Positions 11,861-24,200 of a DNA stretch of 64,000 bases are shown one piece after another (the first letter of the stretch is position 1; each line of letters starts with the position of its first letter). The translations under genes were made by a program, and so were the position numbers. Location of the stretch: assembly GCA_000727475.1 (NCBI GenBank), contig KL647313.1, positions 1,337,071 through 1,401,070 on the forward strand. Reading direction: 5' to 3'. Under the pieces are notes generated by a model. The model had not been told where the DNA came from. It worked only from the letters and a program-made list of their open reading frames with translations, and did no database searches. This DNA comes from Sarcocystis neurona. Taxonomy: Eukaryota; Apicomplexa; Conoidasida; Eucoccidiorida; Sarcocystidae.

Positions 11861-14800
11861 TTCGGAGAGATGGATCAGAAGCGAAAAGTATGTCCTCGGA
11901 GGAAGTTTACATAAAATGCAGAGGAACATGGGGTAAGAGAGTTGCAGGCACGTGGATACGTCGGCGAGTGCCACAGAGAAGTCTGTTGAACTTCTTTCTC
12001 GAAGGATCTCCTTTTCCTTCCGCGAATGTAGAAACAAATGAGAGAAACAAATTTCTGCGCCCAATTCGTGTAGGATGGAGCAACAACCTAAACATTCGCA
12101 CACATACATTTGCGTCTCTGTCTGTGCGAGAAAACGACGCAGATTCAACACATGTATCCGTTCTGCTTCCTATGCGAAGAATCTGCAAGCACCCGGCCCC
12201 AGGTTCCTCCCATACAAACTCATATCTGTGCCCACACCAAAAGCATGCATATAGCAAGGCGTAGATTGAAAATATATATATAAATACATATGCGCATGGA
12301 CACATGCATCTAGGTACGTCCTTATACGTATGTGCGTTATCTGTGCGAGTGTAGAAGAGCTGCATGTACTAACGCTTAGATCTAACATATATATATATAT
12401 ATGTACGTCCTCATACAGGCGTGCGTTATCTATCTATACATATATATATATCTGTATGTGGGTGCGAGTTCCTCTTCCGTATTTCTTTCCTTTTGTGTCT
12501 TCCCCATGGCCTCGAATGCAGTTTCTTCCCTACTGTCGAACCGAGAAGTTTGGCGAAGAAGTATGTGACACTTGTTCAAGATGTTCACACCTACACACAC
12601 ACATATGTAGACATATGCGTTCTTCACAAATACACACACACTTTTCGACATGTGTGTCTCTAAAAAATGAGTATCTGGCAGACTCAGACACACCAACGTG
12701 ATGTCCTCTTCTTGATATATATATATATATATATATATGTGTGTAGATATAGATGTGTAGAACACCTGCAGACGTGTACGTAAAAGGTTCATATATATAT
12801 ATATATGTATGTGTGTGGAGGTTTTATGTGTGTGTGTGTGTGTGCTGCAGCCGTGAGGCAGCGAAGATTGCTCGTTTTCTTTAGCAATATATGCGTCTTT
12901 CCCTCTGTCGTTCTCACCTACTTCCTTCTCTCTCTTGGCGAATGAATCTACGTGCAGTACAGACGTGTGTATATGTACAGTATTTCCCCGTGTAGCCGGC
13001 CTGTTGTCGTACCCCGTGTGTGGCGTATATATCAAGGTGTATATGAACTCCGGCACGTAGACACAGGCGAACACACATGCACGAGCGTGGGGCAGTGGGG
13101 AAAAAGGGTCGGGAGCAAAACAAAAGGGAGTTTCTTCGGTGAATAAGTGTCTTCTCTTACCTCAGACAAAGTGCGTTAGGAACAAACTCCATCTGCAAAT
13201 CTTCCACCCCATTGAAAGAGAAGAGCGGAGACCACAGAGAGTTGTTCTCGCTCTGTAGCGCTCCTTCAAGGGCCTGCAGGCCCACAGCAATGTAGCACAG
13301 CATATTACCACTGCAGGACACGAGGCACGTGTTTATCGCTACACATATGTATGGAGAGGTAGACACAGATAGAGAAAGTGCACGTGTGCGTATATATGTG
13401 TGTGTCTCGAGAAAGAGAAGCAGAGAGACTTGTGAACGGGGTGTGCACCCACATCTGCCTATAGAGAGGACAACAACGTGTCTATGCAGGAAGAACACAG
13501 AGGAAAAAAGAGAGCTCTCCACAGAACATATATCCGTTTGTCTATCGAGACAGAAACCCAGGCGGAAAGAGAGAGAAAGCTGTAAACGGACTTTATATCT
13601 ATTTATTTTTCGAGAGAAAACGACAAGAGAGCCGTGCGCACAGAGTCTCTGCAGGCTGACGTGGACTGGCGCGTGAAGCTGCAGAAGGGAATTTCGACGC
13701 ACGCGACAAAGGGGCGGCGGCAGCAAGTTTTGCGTACAACGGCCGGTATGAAAGTGCGTCTTGCTGCAGATATCCGCACGTGAGTAGCTGTGGGCCTCCT
13801 ACTTGGTCTACGAATTCAGAGGGGGAGGAGAAGTGCAAATACACGTGCCAACAGACTCTGCTGCTGATTGCCGCTCCGAGCCGGCAGCAGCAGCAAGTGT
13901 CTGTGCTCCTACGTAGGTGCGTGTGTAGGTGTGTAAGTATAGATCTTTTATCTGTGGAGATACTTGTAGCACACGTAGTATATCCACCTCTCCACGTGCA
14001 GCAGAGGGAGATAAAGCGGACAGCACTGCTGCACGGGCGTGCGCGTAGATACGTGCGGCTATACGTATACGCATGCATCTGTGTGAAAAGCAGCTATCCA
14101 GAGACCCCTGCTACAAACGCACGTGCCCCCTAGGAGTTGCATCCACTTCCCCGGGACTGCACGGCAAGAAAAACGTTAAGAAAGTCCCTTTTTCTTAAGA
14201 GGCGGGGCCCAGGTGCCGCTCGAAGGATTCTGTCGATGGGCAGCAGATCACTTACACAAACGGCAGAAGTTCACCCGCACCGTCTCCCTTCCCCCCTCCG
14301 CAGACGTCCCCCGCTATAATTTTCTGACTTTCCTGCGGTGTGCATGCACGCGGCTCCTCAATTGTTTTCCTTGTCTATCTGCGTGAAGCTTCTCTGAAAG
14401 ACAGAATCGAGGAAGAAATGCCGTCGAGGTTACTCACTACCTTGTCCATATAGGAGCTGTCGTGTTGACGAAAGTCAATGCAAAGGGACGAAGAAAAGAG
14501 GAGCTTCGCAGCCGGTGTTCTGCTGCCTGCACACTCGCTGGTGGACACACCTGTGATATACACCCCCGTAGACTTGCAGAAACGCATCTGCGCAGATACA
14601 AATGTGTGAAGGGAGAATATATATATATATGTATACATAGAAGGGTACACACACACCGATAGGTATATACAGAGAGACACTGTCTGTAGAAGAGAACCTC
14701 TACGCAGAAATACATATATATACATATATCTGTGTGCGTGTACAGAAAGAGATACTCATCGCCGTGCATCTCGCCCCACCTTCTTGGGTGAGAAAGACGC

Positions 14801-16500
14801 AGGACACTTGGCATGAGACGAGACAAACACGACCCCGCCACAGGTGCAGCGGTGGGTATCTCCTCCTGCAGAGGACTGTGCGTGCGTCACTCTACACGCC
14901 AGCTGCGAACCGGGGGAGACGGAGAAACGGAGACGCCGCCTCTCTCTCAGATAGAAGTCCTACGAATGGTCTTCGAGCTTTGGTTTCACGGAAGTAGAGC
15001 CATCGGCATATCTAAAATTGTGCGTGTGTCGCGGTGATCCCCGTGGACACACAGAGCCATCCCCGCATATTATGCGAGAGGAGACAGCACAGGCTAGAGC
15101 TATAGTCAGACGTGTTTGTCCATAGCCACACATGACGAAAAGGGGGCAACAATGAAACAAATCCCAAATGATAAGAGAGGGGAAAGTAATTCAAAATTGT
15201 CTACACAGTGTCAAGCCTCCCCTCAGCTCTCTGTCTGAAAGTGAATGGCAGTACGTCTGCGCCTATTTGCGTGGGTGCCTGTGTCGCTGTGGCCGACCGG
15301 CGGAGAGACAGACAGATAGACAAACCTTCTTCGTATACAGGCATGCACTTCTCGCTGCTGCAGGCGGGCGTGTGTGTGTTTCTGGCGCTGATCGGCTCTG
15401 CTGCTGTCGTTCTCTCCCCCCCCACGTAGACGCGAGGAGGGCCTTGCGGTCGCCGCACGCGGACGCCTGGCGGCCTGCAGGCATTTTGCGTGCGTCCTTT
15501 TGCAAAGACACGCCGTCAGGTCTTCACCTGCTGCATGTGCCACACTCCACGCATCGCTTCGTCTGCAGGTACTCACGCCTTTCGCTGACCTCCCGGCTGC
15601 AGTGTTGCAGCTAGAGTCTCCTTTCAGCAGCAGCAGCAGCAGACTCACCCCACCTACAACTGCACACAGACACAAATATATATATATATATATATTTGTG
15701 TCTGTGTGTGTGTGCCAACGAAAAGAAAACATGGCACCACATTGCCTTGAGGCAGACTTGGCGCTGTGCCTATTGGTAGAGGCACGCGCTTCGGCTGCTG
15801 GGCCACGTGCTGCAACTGCCTGCGTGTCTCTCCCGCGCCACATTCGTCCCTTTCTACATGTGGGCGCGCGTGTAGTACACTACACGTACGCGCGCCGTGC
15901 TTGCATGCATACAGACTGGCAGGCAGCTGACGTACCTCTAGAAAATTATCTATGCGCCATTCCATCTTCTCGCCGGCGCCTTCGCCTCCCCACGGCCGCG
16001 TCGTCTCTCTGCTGCTGTCGTCTCCACTCCACGTTGCACAGGGACTTAACACGGTCAAGTCCGCTGCCGCTGCAGCAGCCGCAGACAGAGAGCAGCAAAC
16101 CAGAGCAGAACACAAGCAGGGCAGCCGGGAAGGTACGTCAACCGCCGCACTCCTCACACAAAAAAGGTTCACTGGCAGGCCTCGGCTTCTCTTTCTCTCC
16201 AGCAGTCCCAGCAGCAACGTCACCAGCTACGGCAGCAGCAACGCCAGCCCAGCGCACCACGCAGAGGCTGCGGCGGCGGGAGCAGGGAAGCAGGGGGCTG
16301 CCAAAGTGAGGAGTGCTGCGCAACATGACGATGTCGTGTTCTGCAGCCTTTCATCCTCCAAGAGACGCCCTGTCCTCTGTGGAAGAATAAATTTTCGCTC
16401 GCTCAGACAAGCTGCCACTGCTTTCGCTGTTGTTATCTGTGCTGCTGCTGCTTGCACTGTTGCTACCAGTGCTCCTGCTGCTTTTCCTCTTTCCATCTGC
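11860..16500 (-). CDS. Unidentified multi-exon gene on the minus strand
   Basis: Product not recognised. Reading 5' to 3' (falling coordinates), likely exons are: about 16496-16270 (KFILPQRTGRLLEDERLQNT); a short piece near 15560 (DEAMRGVWHMQQ, then GTGAAG); about 14930-15011 after ATTTTAG (ICRWLYFRETKARRPFVGLL); about 14550-14440 (FRQHDSSYMDK); about 13770-13640; 13310-13161 between CCTGCAG and GTAAGA (IAVGLQALEGALQSENNSLW), the best exon; about 12590-12510 (VTYFFAKLLGSTVGKKLHS, in phase with the previous one); and about 12080-11905 (SSTDFSVALADVSTCLQLSY). A + strand reading competes at 13656-13780 (donor GTGAGTAG) and at 14956-15038. That these pieces form one gene is inferred from strand and spacing. 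Confidence 0.42.
12710..12840. repeat. (TA)n and (TG)n microsatellites
   Basis: Runs of TA near 12714-12739 and 12792-12808, and TG near 12824-12843, between candidate minus-strand exons. Confidence 0.9.
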
Positions 16501-16674
16501 GGTGCTGCAGCTATCTGGCTTGCTGCTGCTTCTCTCTACGTGCTGACGCAGCTGTTCAGCTGTCTACGTGTGTACTAAACGAATGCTGACTTTATTTCCG
16601 GTGCTGCTGCCGGGTTTTCTCGCGGAGATTCAGCAGCTGCGAGCGGGGCCTACATCAAGTAGCTGCCTGCATGT

Positions 16675-18168
16675 CTACGTGCTTCGCAACAGCCGCGGCA
16701 GCAGATAGCGCGTGCGTTTCTCACTCCGCGGCGTCGCCAGTTGAGATGCACGCCTCCTCACGTCAGCAGCAGCCAGAGGGCCTTTCTTTCCTTCTTCGCC
16801 CTTTTCTTCTTCTTCTCTCTCGGCTGCTCTGTTGCTGCCTCTTCTGTGCGCCTGCAGCGCTTCTGCCGTAGCGCCTCGAGAGGGTGGTGCCAGCAGCTGG
16901 TGGTTGTTCCCTTCCGGCGACTCCATCCGCGAGTTGCTGCTGCTTCTGCTGCCGCTACTGCTGCTGCTGCTTCTGCTGCCGCTGTTGCTGCTTTTGCTGC
17001 CCTCGTAGCTGCTGTTGCTGTGGCTGCTGCCGCTGCTGCGCGTGAGATGTGAAGAGGCTTCTTCTCTTCCGTTAACAGACACGGCTGCTGCACAAGCCGT
17101 TGAAGCTGTTCGATGTGCGTGTGTTGCGGGTGGCTGGTCGGCCGCGTGGACGCTGAGGCAGCTAGATTCGAGACCCGTATTTCTGCTGCTGCCGCTGCTG
17201 CTGCCCAGTCTGTTGTTGCTGCTCGTGTTCGCACCGTCAGAAGCAAGTTCACGGCTGCTGCTGTTTTTTAGGCCGTAGCTGCCGCTGCTGCTGTGTGCGG
17301 AAGGCATTTGTGCAGAAAGAGGTCGCTGACAACACGCAAATTTTGCATCTGCCGCGGTGCTTACCCCCCCAGAATTGTTCGTGGCATTGACGTTCCTCTC
17401 GCTGTCAACATCAGCAGCAGTCCCTGACTGCCTCTTTGCAGTCGGGGGCTGCTGCAGTTGCTGCTGCTTCGCTTTTGCATTCTCCTGCAGGTGTAGCCTG
17501 AAAGCTGCCTGCGGCTGGAGCAGCTGTTGATCTTGGTGTTGCTCTTTCACCTGCTGGTGCTGATGCTGTACGTGAAAATGTTGCTGCTCACGCCCTGCCT
17601 CCGGCCCCTCTGTAGACGCCGTGCTGAGACGGGTGGAGCAGCTGGAAGGGTCAGCGGCAGAGATCTTGTCGTTCGAAGATGTCACACCTGAGGCTGCAGC
17701 AGCAGCAGTGCCCGCATCAAGAGCGCAAACAGCTGCGCCAACCACTGCACCAGCACCAGCAACAGCAGAGCCATGTCCAGCCGCAGCAGCAGCCGCGTCA
17801 ACGTCCCCATTCCTTCTTCCTTCGTAAGTGCGACGAATCCGCTGCTGGAGGTCCTGCCCCTGCTGCTGGCCCTGCTGAGGCCGCTGGGTTGGCGTTTGCA
17901 ACGTGTAGGGACTGCCTGACGCACTTTTCCTCGCGGTCAACTCTTCTCTGCGCATCTGCTGCGGGGCGCAAGCCGCAGTTCTGCCGCTCTTGTTGTTGCA
18001 ATTAGGGCGGGTCTGTTCCGCTTCCTCTACAGACTGCTGCGACCCTTCTGCTAGAAGAACAGCGGTGCGTTGTACCGGTGCGGTTAACCCTGCCGCGTTC
18101 TTCCTCGCCTCCTGAGAGGCTGCTGTCTCGACTCCTGGTAGAGGCGCGCGGGCAAAAAAAGGCAACAC
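16675..18168 (-). CDS. Ser/Gln/Ala-rich hypothetical protein (large open exon)
   Basis: Unknown product. One frame stays open for 497 codons. It is low in hydrophobic residues and rich in Ser, Gln, Ala, Asn and Gly runs, so mostly disordered, as in many coccidian proteins with homopolymer runs. The charged C-terminus ends RYLLPRLLRST. The frame opens on GTG, not ATG: the first in-frame ATG is at 17955 (codon 72), with a TGA just upstream of the frame. So either translation starts at 17955 or this is an internal exon joined to something upstream. It may also be the N-terminal part of the minus-strand gene below it (11.86-16.5 kb). The opposite strand over the same stretch gives Leu/Cys-rich frames and is not called. 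Confidence 0.6.
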   Translation of the reverse strand: MLPFFARAPLPGVETAASQEARKNAAGLTAPVQRTAVLLAEGSQQSVEEAEQTRPNCNNKSGRTAACAPQQMRREELTARKSASGSPYTLQTPTQRPQQGQQQGQDLQQRIRRTYEGRRNGDVDAAAAAAGHGSAVAGAGAVVGAAVCALDAGTAAAAASGVTSSNDKISAADPSSCSTRLSTASTEGPEAGREQQHFHVQHQHQQVKEQHQDQQLLQPQAAFRLHLQENAKAKQQQLQQPPTAKRQSGTAADVDSERNVNATNNSGGVSTAADAKFACCQRPLSAQMPSAHSSSGSYGLKNSSSRELASDGANTSSNNRLGSSSGSSRNTGLESSCLSVHAADQPPATHAHRTASTACAAAVSVNGREEASSHLTRSSGSSHSNSSYEGSKSSNSGSRSSSSSSGSRSSSNSRMESPEGNNHQLLAPPSRGATAEALQAHRRGSNRAAEREEEEKGEEGKKGPLAAADVRRRASQLATPRSEKRTRYLLPRLLRST

Positions 18169-18229
18169 GGCATGCCTCAGTAGTATTCAGCGGGGAATGA
18201 GTAAGAGAGAGACTTTTCCAACAGCCTGC

Positions 18230-18500
18230 AAAACACTGACACGTATCTATCTATATCTTTCTCTCCCTATATACATGTATACACACACAAAGAAATAGGC
18301 AGCCTGTACATACGAAAAAGAAGTGTTTGAAGAGCCAGAACAGCAGAAAGCTAGCTAGAGCCCCCATTCGCCTCCTCCAAATGAAGGCGACAGTTTTGCA
18401 GATGCGTTCCTACCGCTGGACTCGCCACGTCTCACTCCACGCTGACACTGCTTTATATACGTGTGTGCGTATACATATATATATATATATATAAAGACTT
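18230..18500. other. Intergenic or intronic spacer with TA repeats
   Basis: Unique AT-rich sequence with (TA)n at about 18475-18493. No gene is supported. Confidence 0.5.
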
Positions 18501-19135
18501 GCGCCTGGTTGCAAGTTCCGCCACGCCCAATACACGGCTGCGTTTCCATGTGCCTATGTAGTAGACTTCTCAAGCCAATCTTCAGAAATAGGCAGAGAGT
18601 TGCTTTTCGAGGGCACCACTGCACAGACGCCTACAGGGACTTGTAGATAATGGCAGTGAATACAAACATACGTAAAGGACACATAGGCGTAGGTACGCGT
18701 GCCGCCAGAAACCTTCAGTCAAGTGTAGACGAAGCTGTCATGTGCATGACACGAGTGTCTGAGTCATCTCTCGTAGGCGACGAGGAATGCTTGGGCTCAT
18801 GCACAAGAGTGGGATGGTACGCATTTCGCGGAAAAAGAGTATTAGTGAAGAACAGCGCAGCTCAAGAGTCTTCCGCTGTCACTGGGAAAAAGGTGCCGGA
18901 CTTGGTCGCTCTCCTTCTGACTGTATGCGCATTCATATGTATATACGTATATGCGACTACAAGTGTATACGGGCCTACACGGACGCCTGGCTTCACGTGC
19001 GACTTACGAAGGGTTTTGCTTTGCCACAGAGCAGTGTCTGCTAGCGACAGGCATTCTTACTCCCACATAAGGCCCCCAACGACATCGCGTTGCAAATGTA
19101 GTTTTTCCCTGACATCACGAAGTCTCCGGCTGCAG

Positions 19136-19235
19136 CTATGCGGTGTGCCGGCATTTCCGGCGATGCATGTGTTGAAGGTCTACATCAGTTACAAGCTCTT
19201 CGCACTTCGCAAGAAGAAATTCGCATGCGTTACAA
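19136..19235 (+). CDS. Single candidate exon, plus strand
   Basis: Bounded by CGGCTGCAG before 19136 and a perfect GTAAGT donor at 19236. From the ATG at 19138 it reads MRCAGISGDACVEGLHQLQA and then a charged stretch ending EEIRMRYK. No partner exon was placed; the 233-codon frame at 18650-19351 overlaps it in another phase and may hold more of the gene. A minus-strand 3' exon of the coiled-coil gene could occupy the same place (acceptor TTCGTTCAG near 19258), so the strand is not certain. Confidence 0.35.
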
Positions 19236-19384
19236 GTAAGTGGTGCGCTGAACGAAGAGAAGGGGGGAAATTCATCCCTGCACTTGCAGAGGTAAACACG
19301 TGTGAGTTTGTGTATGTGTTCACCCAGAGACACAAGATAACAGCTTCATAAAGTCGTGGGGACTTGTAGAGTTGTACGAGACCC

Positions 19385-21190
19385 CTAATTCATACTGGTG
19401 TGCATAGTAGATAAACATTTTCGAACAAATAAGTGTTGACGCACTTGGATTAAACCTGTATAAGGTGTGCTAAGGAGCTTACTTGCCATAACGCCTTCTC
19501 CGTCCTTGCAGGCGTTCGCAACTGCTTTTGGGATCGTCGTCTTCTCGGAGGCACCGCAGCCAGCCACAACAGACAGCAGCTCTTTATATCCTTTCTGCAG
19601 CTGTTCCACATCCTTGCGCAAGTGCTGCTGCTGCTGCAGCCTCTCTGTTGCAGCTTTTTGTGTGCGCGCAAGTTGATTGAAGCCTTGCTGCACTTGAGAG
19701 ACTGCACAGCAAACTTTTTCCACAGTTGCGTGCCGCTGTTGCAACAGAAGCTGCTGCTCCTGCTGTTGTACTTCAATTTTCTCGCCCTTCCGCCGTAACT
19801 GCAAAACAGCCTCGCGAAGTTCCTGAATTTCCTGCTGGTGCTGCTGCTGCAGTTGCTGTCTCTCCTCAAAGAAGTGCCGGAGGTGCTCCGCGGCGCGCTG
19901 CTGCAGTACATTTTGCAGTTTACTGAAAATAACATTTTCGGCTTCCTCTTGTCGGCGCTGCCAGTCACCGGCTGCCTTTTGTAACAACGTCTCAGCAGAC
20001 AGGCACCTCTGCTGCTGTTGTAGAACCTGCTCTAGGTGAATGCCGTCCCTGCGTCTCGCCAATGCTTCTTCTTCAACACGTTTGGTCAAGCGTTCGACCT
20101 GTTGTGATAGCTGCTCTTGCTGAAGTTGCACCTCCTCAAGTCGCACCTGCTCCTCCTCGGTTTTCTTTGCTGCTGTCTGCTGCTGCAGCCGCAGTGTTCT
20201 CAGCTCCTGGACAAGCTCCCCAACCTGCTTTTTGATTTCCTGCTGCAGTTGTTGCACACGCTCTATCTGCTGTCGCTGCTGCTGCACTCGGTCATCTGTC
20301 TCCTTGAATGAGGCCTCGCATCCGTTGGCCAATGCTACCACCTCCGCAGCTTCTGTTTGCAACAGCTGCTGCTGGTCCACCAACAGCTGGTGCTGTTCTC
20401 TCTGCCGTTGCTGCTGACTCTGAAGTTCATCCTGCGTAGCAGTCGCCCTCTCGTTCAATGCCTCCATGCTAGCACGCAGATGAATCATCTCTTCCTGCAG
20501 TTGAGCAAAGTCTTTCCTTTCCTGTTGAAGCAGCAGCTGTTGCTGCTGCTTCCACTCCTCCAGACATCTTCGTTGAGTCTCCAACTCTTCTTCTTTCACC
20601 TGCATTACACTTCGATGAACTTGCAACTGACGCAGCAGCGTCTGCTGCTGCCTCACTCCCTCCTGCAGATGGCGGAGCACGTCTTGTAACACCAGCTGAT
20701 GGCTTGTAATCTCAGCAGGAACGACTTTCTGCGAGCTCCAGCCTGGTGCTGCCGCTGGTGCAAGATCTGCCCCTCCACCAGAAGAAATCCGCCGACGTCG
20801 ACTCTGCAGCGGTTGCGACTGCAGCTGCGAACTTGACAGGCTTTCGCCAGGGCCAGCTGAGCGCCATTCTCCGCATGCCTGGACCTGCTGCGCCTGCTGG
20901 AGCGCCTCTCCACAACGCGTGATTTGCTGCAGGAGCGATGTCAGATTGGCGGTGCGGTTCGACAGCATAGAAGAAGACCTTGTGGGCGCCGGAGGAGCTC
21001 GCGAATACCCCACTGGCGTACGCACAGGCTCATACTTGGGGGACTCGCTACACGTTTTGGTGCCATTTTTTCGTATGTCGGCGTTGTGGAGTGACTCCGG
21101 TGAGGTGCAAGACACTGTGCGAAGAGAACCGCTGTAGCGCTGCTGCGCCGTAGGTGAACTGGTTGAGTGAGGTGGATGCGGCGGCGACAT
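19385..21190 (-). CDS. Gln-rich coiled-coil protein
   Basis: A 601-codon frame starting at ATG 21190. Residues 1 to about 150 are Ser/Pro-rich and likely disordered. From about residue 165 to 560 the sequence is heptad-like with many Leu, Glu, Gln and Arg (for example QLQEEMIHLRASMEALNERA), typical of a long coiled coil, with no Pro breaks over long stretches. No enzyme motif is visible. A structural role (cytoskeleton, centrosome or tether) is only a guess. A donor GTAAGC follows position 19483 in the codons for VMA; if it is used, the last 32 codons are replaced by a downstream exon. The ORF is otherwise intact. Confidence 0.75.
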   Translation of the reverse strand: MSPPHPPHSTSSPTAQQRYSGSLRTVSCTSPESLHNADIRKNGTKTCSESPKYEPVRTPVGYSRAPPAPTRSSSMLSNRTANLTSLLQQITRCGEALQQAQQVQACGEWRSAGPGESLSSSQLQSQPLQSRRRRISSGGGADLAPAAAPGWSSQKVVPAEITSHQLVLQDVLRHLQEGVRQQQTLLRQLQVHRSVMQVKEEELETQRRCLEEWKQQQQLLLQQERKDFAQLQEEMIHLRASMEALNERATATQDELQSQQQRQREQHQLLVDQQQLLQTEAAEVVALANGCEASFKETDDRVQQQRQQIERVQQLQQEIKKQVGELVQELRTLRLQQQTAAKKTEEEQVRLEEVQLQQEQLSQQVERLTKRVEEEALARRRDGIHLEQVLQQQQRCLSAETLLQKAAGDWQRRQEEAENVIFSKLQNVLQQRAAEHLRHFFEERQQLQQQHQQEIQELREAVLQLRRKGEKIEVQQQEQQLLLQQRHATVEKVCCAVSQVQQGFNQLARTQKAATERLQQQQHLRKDVEQLQKGYKELLSVVAGCGASEKTTIPKAVANACKDGEGVMASKLLSTPYTGLIQVRQHLFVRKCLSTMHTSMN

Positions 21191-21289
21191 CAGGACGGTC
21201 TAAGCAAGGCTAGAGGTATCTGAAATCGAAATTCGACACTGTTAGTATCTTTCAACAGTTGACCTCTATGAAAGGATCTGTATGTGACC

Positions 21290-24200
21290 TTATGAGATGA
21301 ACGTAGTTATTATGTCTAGGTGGATCCGGGGCCAGAGCGGTGACGATGAACTTTCCGTCAGTGGGTGACTGTCTTCGCACTTGAAAGCTGCATACGAGTC
21401 GCGTATATTACGGACAATGTTCGCTGTAATCTCGCGGAAGCTAGACGTTTCTATTTTGAATTCGCCCAGGCTTGTAGTCACCTGTCACAAATCTTTCGAA
21501 GTGTACCACGCCGTGGTGTCCCACGGAATGGTCGGCCCGACTGACGCTTCGAGCTTTTGTCTGTAAAAGTTGGTAAGTGCTGAAGTTCGCAAACGAACAC
21601 AAGAGGCAATGACGAAACCTCTTATCTCAGTGCTAGTCAGCGGTGCAGTGTGGCGGCCTCTGGCCCAGCGCTAGAATGGATGCCGTTTTTGACGGCGAAG
21701 AGGGGCGCTAGCTAGTGTCTTCCCATGTGGTCGAAAACTTGTGCATACCGTATGACAGAAGGACACAGAACAACATGAGTCTGAAAAGTCCATTGCACAT
21801 GAGCTTCTTGCAGGGGGCACCGTATGCCGCGTCTCAGCAACCGAGGACGCGAAATCCCACTGTGAGGCCGCTGTACGCTCTGCTCCAATAGCTTGCCACA
21901 CGTCTAAATACGTACGGTGACCCCGGTTCTGGCGGCTGGTGTTGAATTCGCATTAACCAGTTGACAAGCTTCTGTGCATCGTTCTTATCGTGATGAAGCT
22001 GGCAGTAGCTTCGAGGGGGCTTTGCCGTTGGGAGAAGTGTGTTGTTCAGATTTCCCCCAGTGCGTTTTGAAAAAGCGAACCAAGCGCTGCCGTGCAGCAA
22101 GAATGTGCACAACGTTGAATGGCGCGGTATAATGCGCTTCGTTACGTGTTGTAACGCCACCTCTACCGCTTTCCTGGCGTGTTCTACACTAGTGCTCAAA
22201 AACCGCAGAGCGATTCAGCGGGCACTGCAAGAGTTCTTTCTTCGGCAGATTCTTTAGCTCATATCCTTGAAGCGGACGGTGGACTCACCGATCCGTATTG
22301 ATAAGCCGCAACGCAAAGTTATATTCAGAAATATCTGACTTCAGATCCCAGTGCACAGTGGCTAGCTCACTCCAGTAGTAGGTGCCGTTGCCGAGAGTAC
22401 GGGAAGGTCAAGCACGCTCCGTTGGCACGAACTCGTCGAACAGGCACTTCTGCGCGAAAATTAGTGGTTGGGTCATTTTCGTTCAAGTGAATACAAGAAT
22501 CCTTCTGTACTGGCAGTTGAGTGACGCCTCTCGCACAGGCGAGTGCAACATCCCCATCCAGACATGGTGGGCGGTGCACGACGAGGGGAGGGCGCAGACG
22601 TGGCCCCCCCGTTGAGTAAGATGAAGCATTGCACAAGGTGGAAATGAAGCTCTTCACTAGGAAGCGGACTCGGAAAACGGCCACCAGATGAAGAACGACA
22701 GGGAGACAAATTCTCAAGTTCCGCGCAAGCCCACAACGGCGAAGACACGCAGTATCCCGAGGGACTCCGCGGGCCGCCAGGCCTCGAAGTGGTGTCTTGT
22801 AAGCGGCGAGCCGTGTGAGACGCACCCCAATCTCAAAAAGTCCTCCCACGCACACGCAAACAGAATGACACGGACTGCTGACACGGCAGGCCAAGAATGA
22901 GTCTGCGAGAGAGCGAACAGGGTTTTAAAATCCTATGTCATAGAAACTAGCAAAGCTAACCGACGTTTGAATGGTCGACGTGTAAGCAGGTGTGGCTTGT
23001 GGCACTCCTGCGGCTCGTAAGAAATGAAAAGGTCTCTGTCCTATAAGATGAACTCGTCGAGAGGTCACATAACCGGAACATGTATTACGATAACCTCCGG
23101 TCGCACGTATTCTAGATGAAATCTGCTGTTGGATACACAGGCGACAGAGAAACCTTCTACATTATTTCCACTCCGTGGTAACATGCACATTCGCAAGGAC
23201 AATAGGATGAGTGGAACTTAAGTACTGCTGCTGCTAACATGTAAGATGTCTTTTTATACTACATTTTCTTTTTGGAGACAAACAGCTCCCATAGCTGTAC
23301 GAGGCGAGGTAGCCTGATTTACGGGCGGTGCTCAATGAAAAGAGCCTTGCGGCACTGCGTCGGGCATATCACAATATTGGTATCTATGCCCCATATCTAG
23401 CTCAGCTCGAAGTGCATGTTTTTAGTCCTCTAGGTATATTGACCTGCAGCTCTTCTCCTAACGTATGGTGTAATAACTGTATATGAAGCTACGGAAAAAA
23501 GATCCAGGGACGCTAAATATTTCCACACGTGTCCCCCTTTTCGGGCCCTGTCATACCCTTGCTGCCCCATCAGTACATAAAGTTCGCTACAGAGGTGTAA
23601 CGCTTCATCTGCTAAAGCACCGGAGCATGCCTACGCCTGTCAATGAGCTCGGAAGAAGGAAGCAGCTGCAGCAGCAGCAGTAACAGCGGGCTGCACAGTG
23701 CTGCGCATTACCGATCATAGAAGGGAACAAGTTTGGCGAGGGTGGAAGCAAATCCTGATGTCTGCAAGCTGTCGCGGCTGACATCACCTCACCTCTGTAT
23801 CCTTCAGCTCTGAGACATAAAGACCAAAACTATTGATTCCTTAGGTTCCTTAGACATGAACATCGCAGTGGTTTTTGACAGTCGCTACTGGTCTGTCACT
23901 GGTAATGGGCGCTTTGAAGCATTTCACTAGAACAGAGCCGGATGCGACGTGAGAGGCCCCAGCGTAGCCCTGCGGTTATCACAGTCATTCAACCAATGGC
24001 CAACCATGCTTGGCACACCGGGCTCTATTTTCGTCCGCCAATCATTGAGACGAGCCTCCCCGTGGACTCAAAAGAATATTATTTGTCGAAGTTAAGCCAG
24101 ACCACCACACTATTGTTCATTAGTATGTACCTCGGCTATTCGCTTTGCAAAGCAGAGAAGAGCTCACATTTTAGACCAGTTAGTCGAAGTGCTCCTCCAG

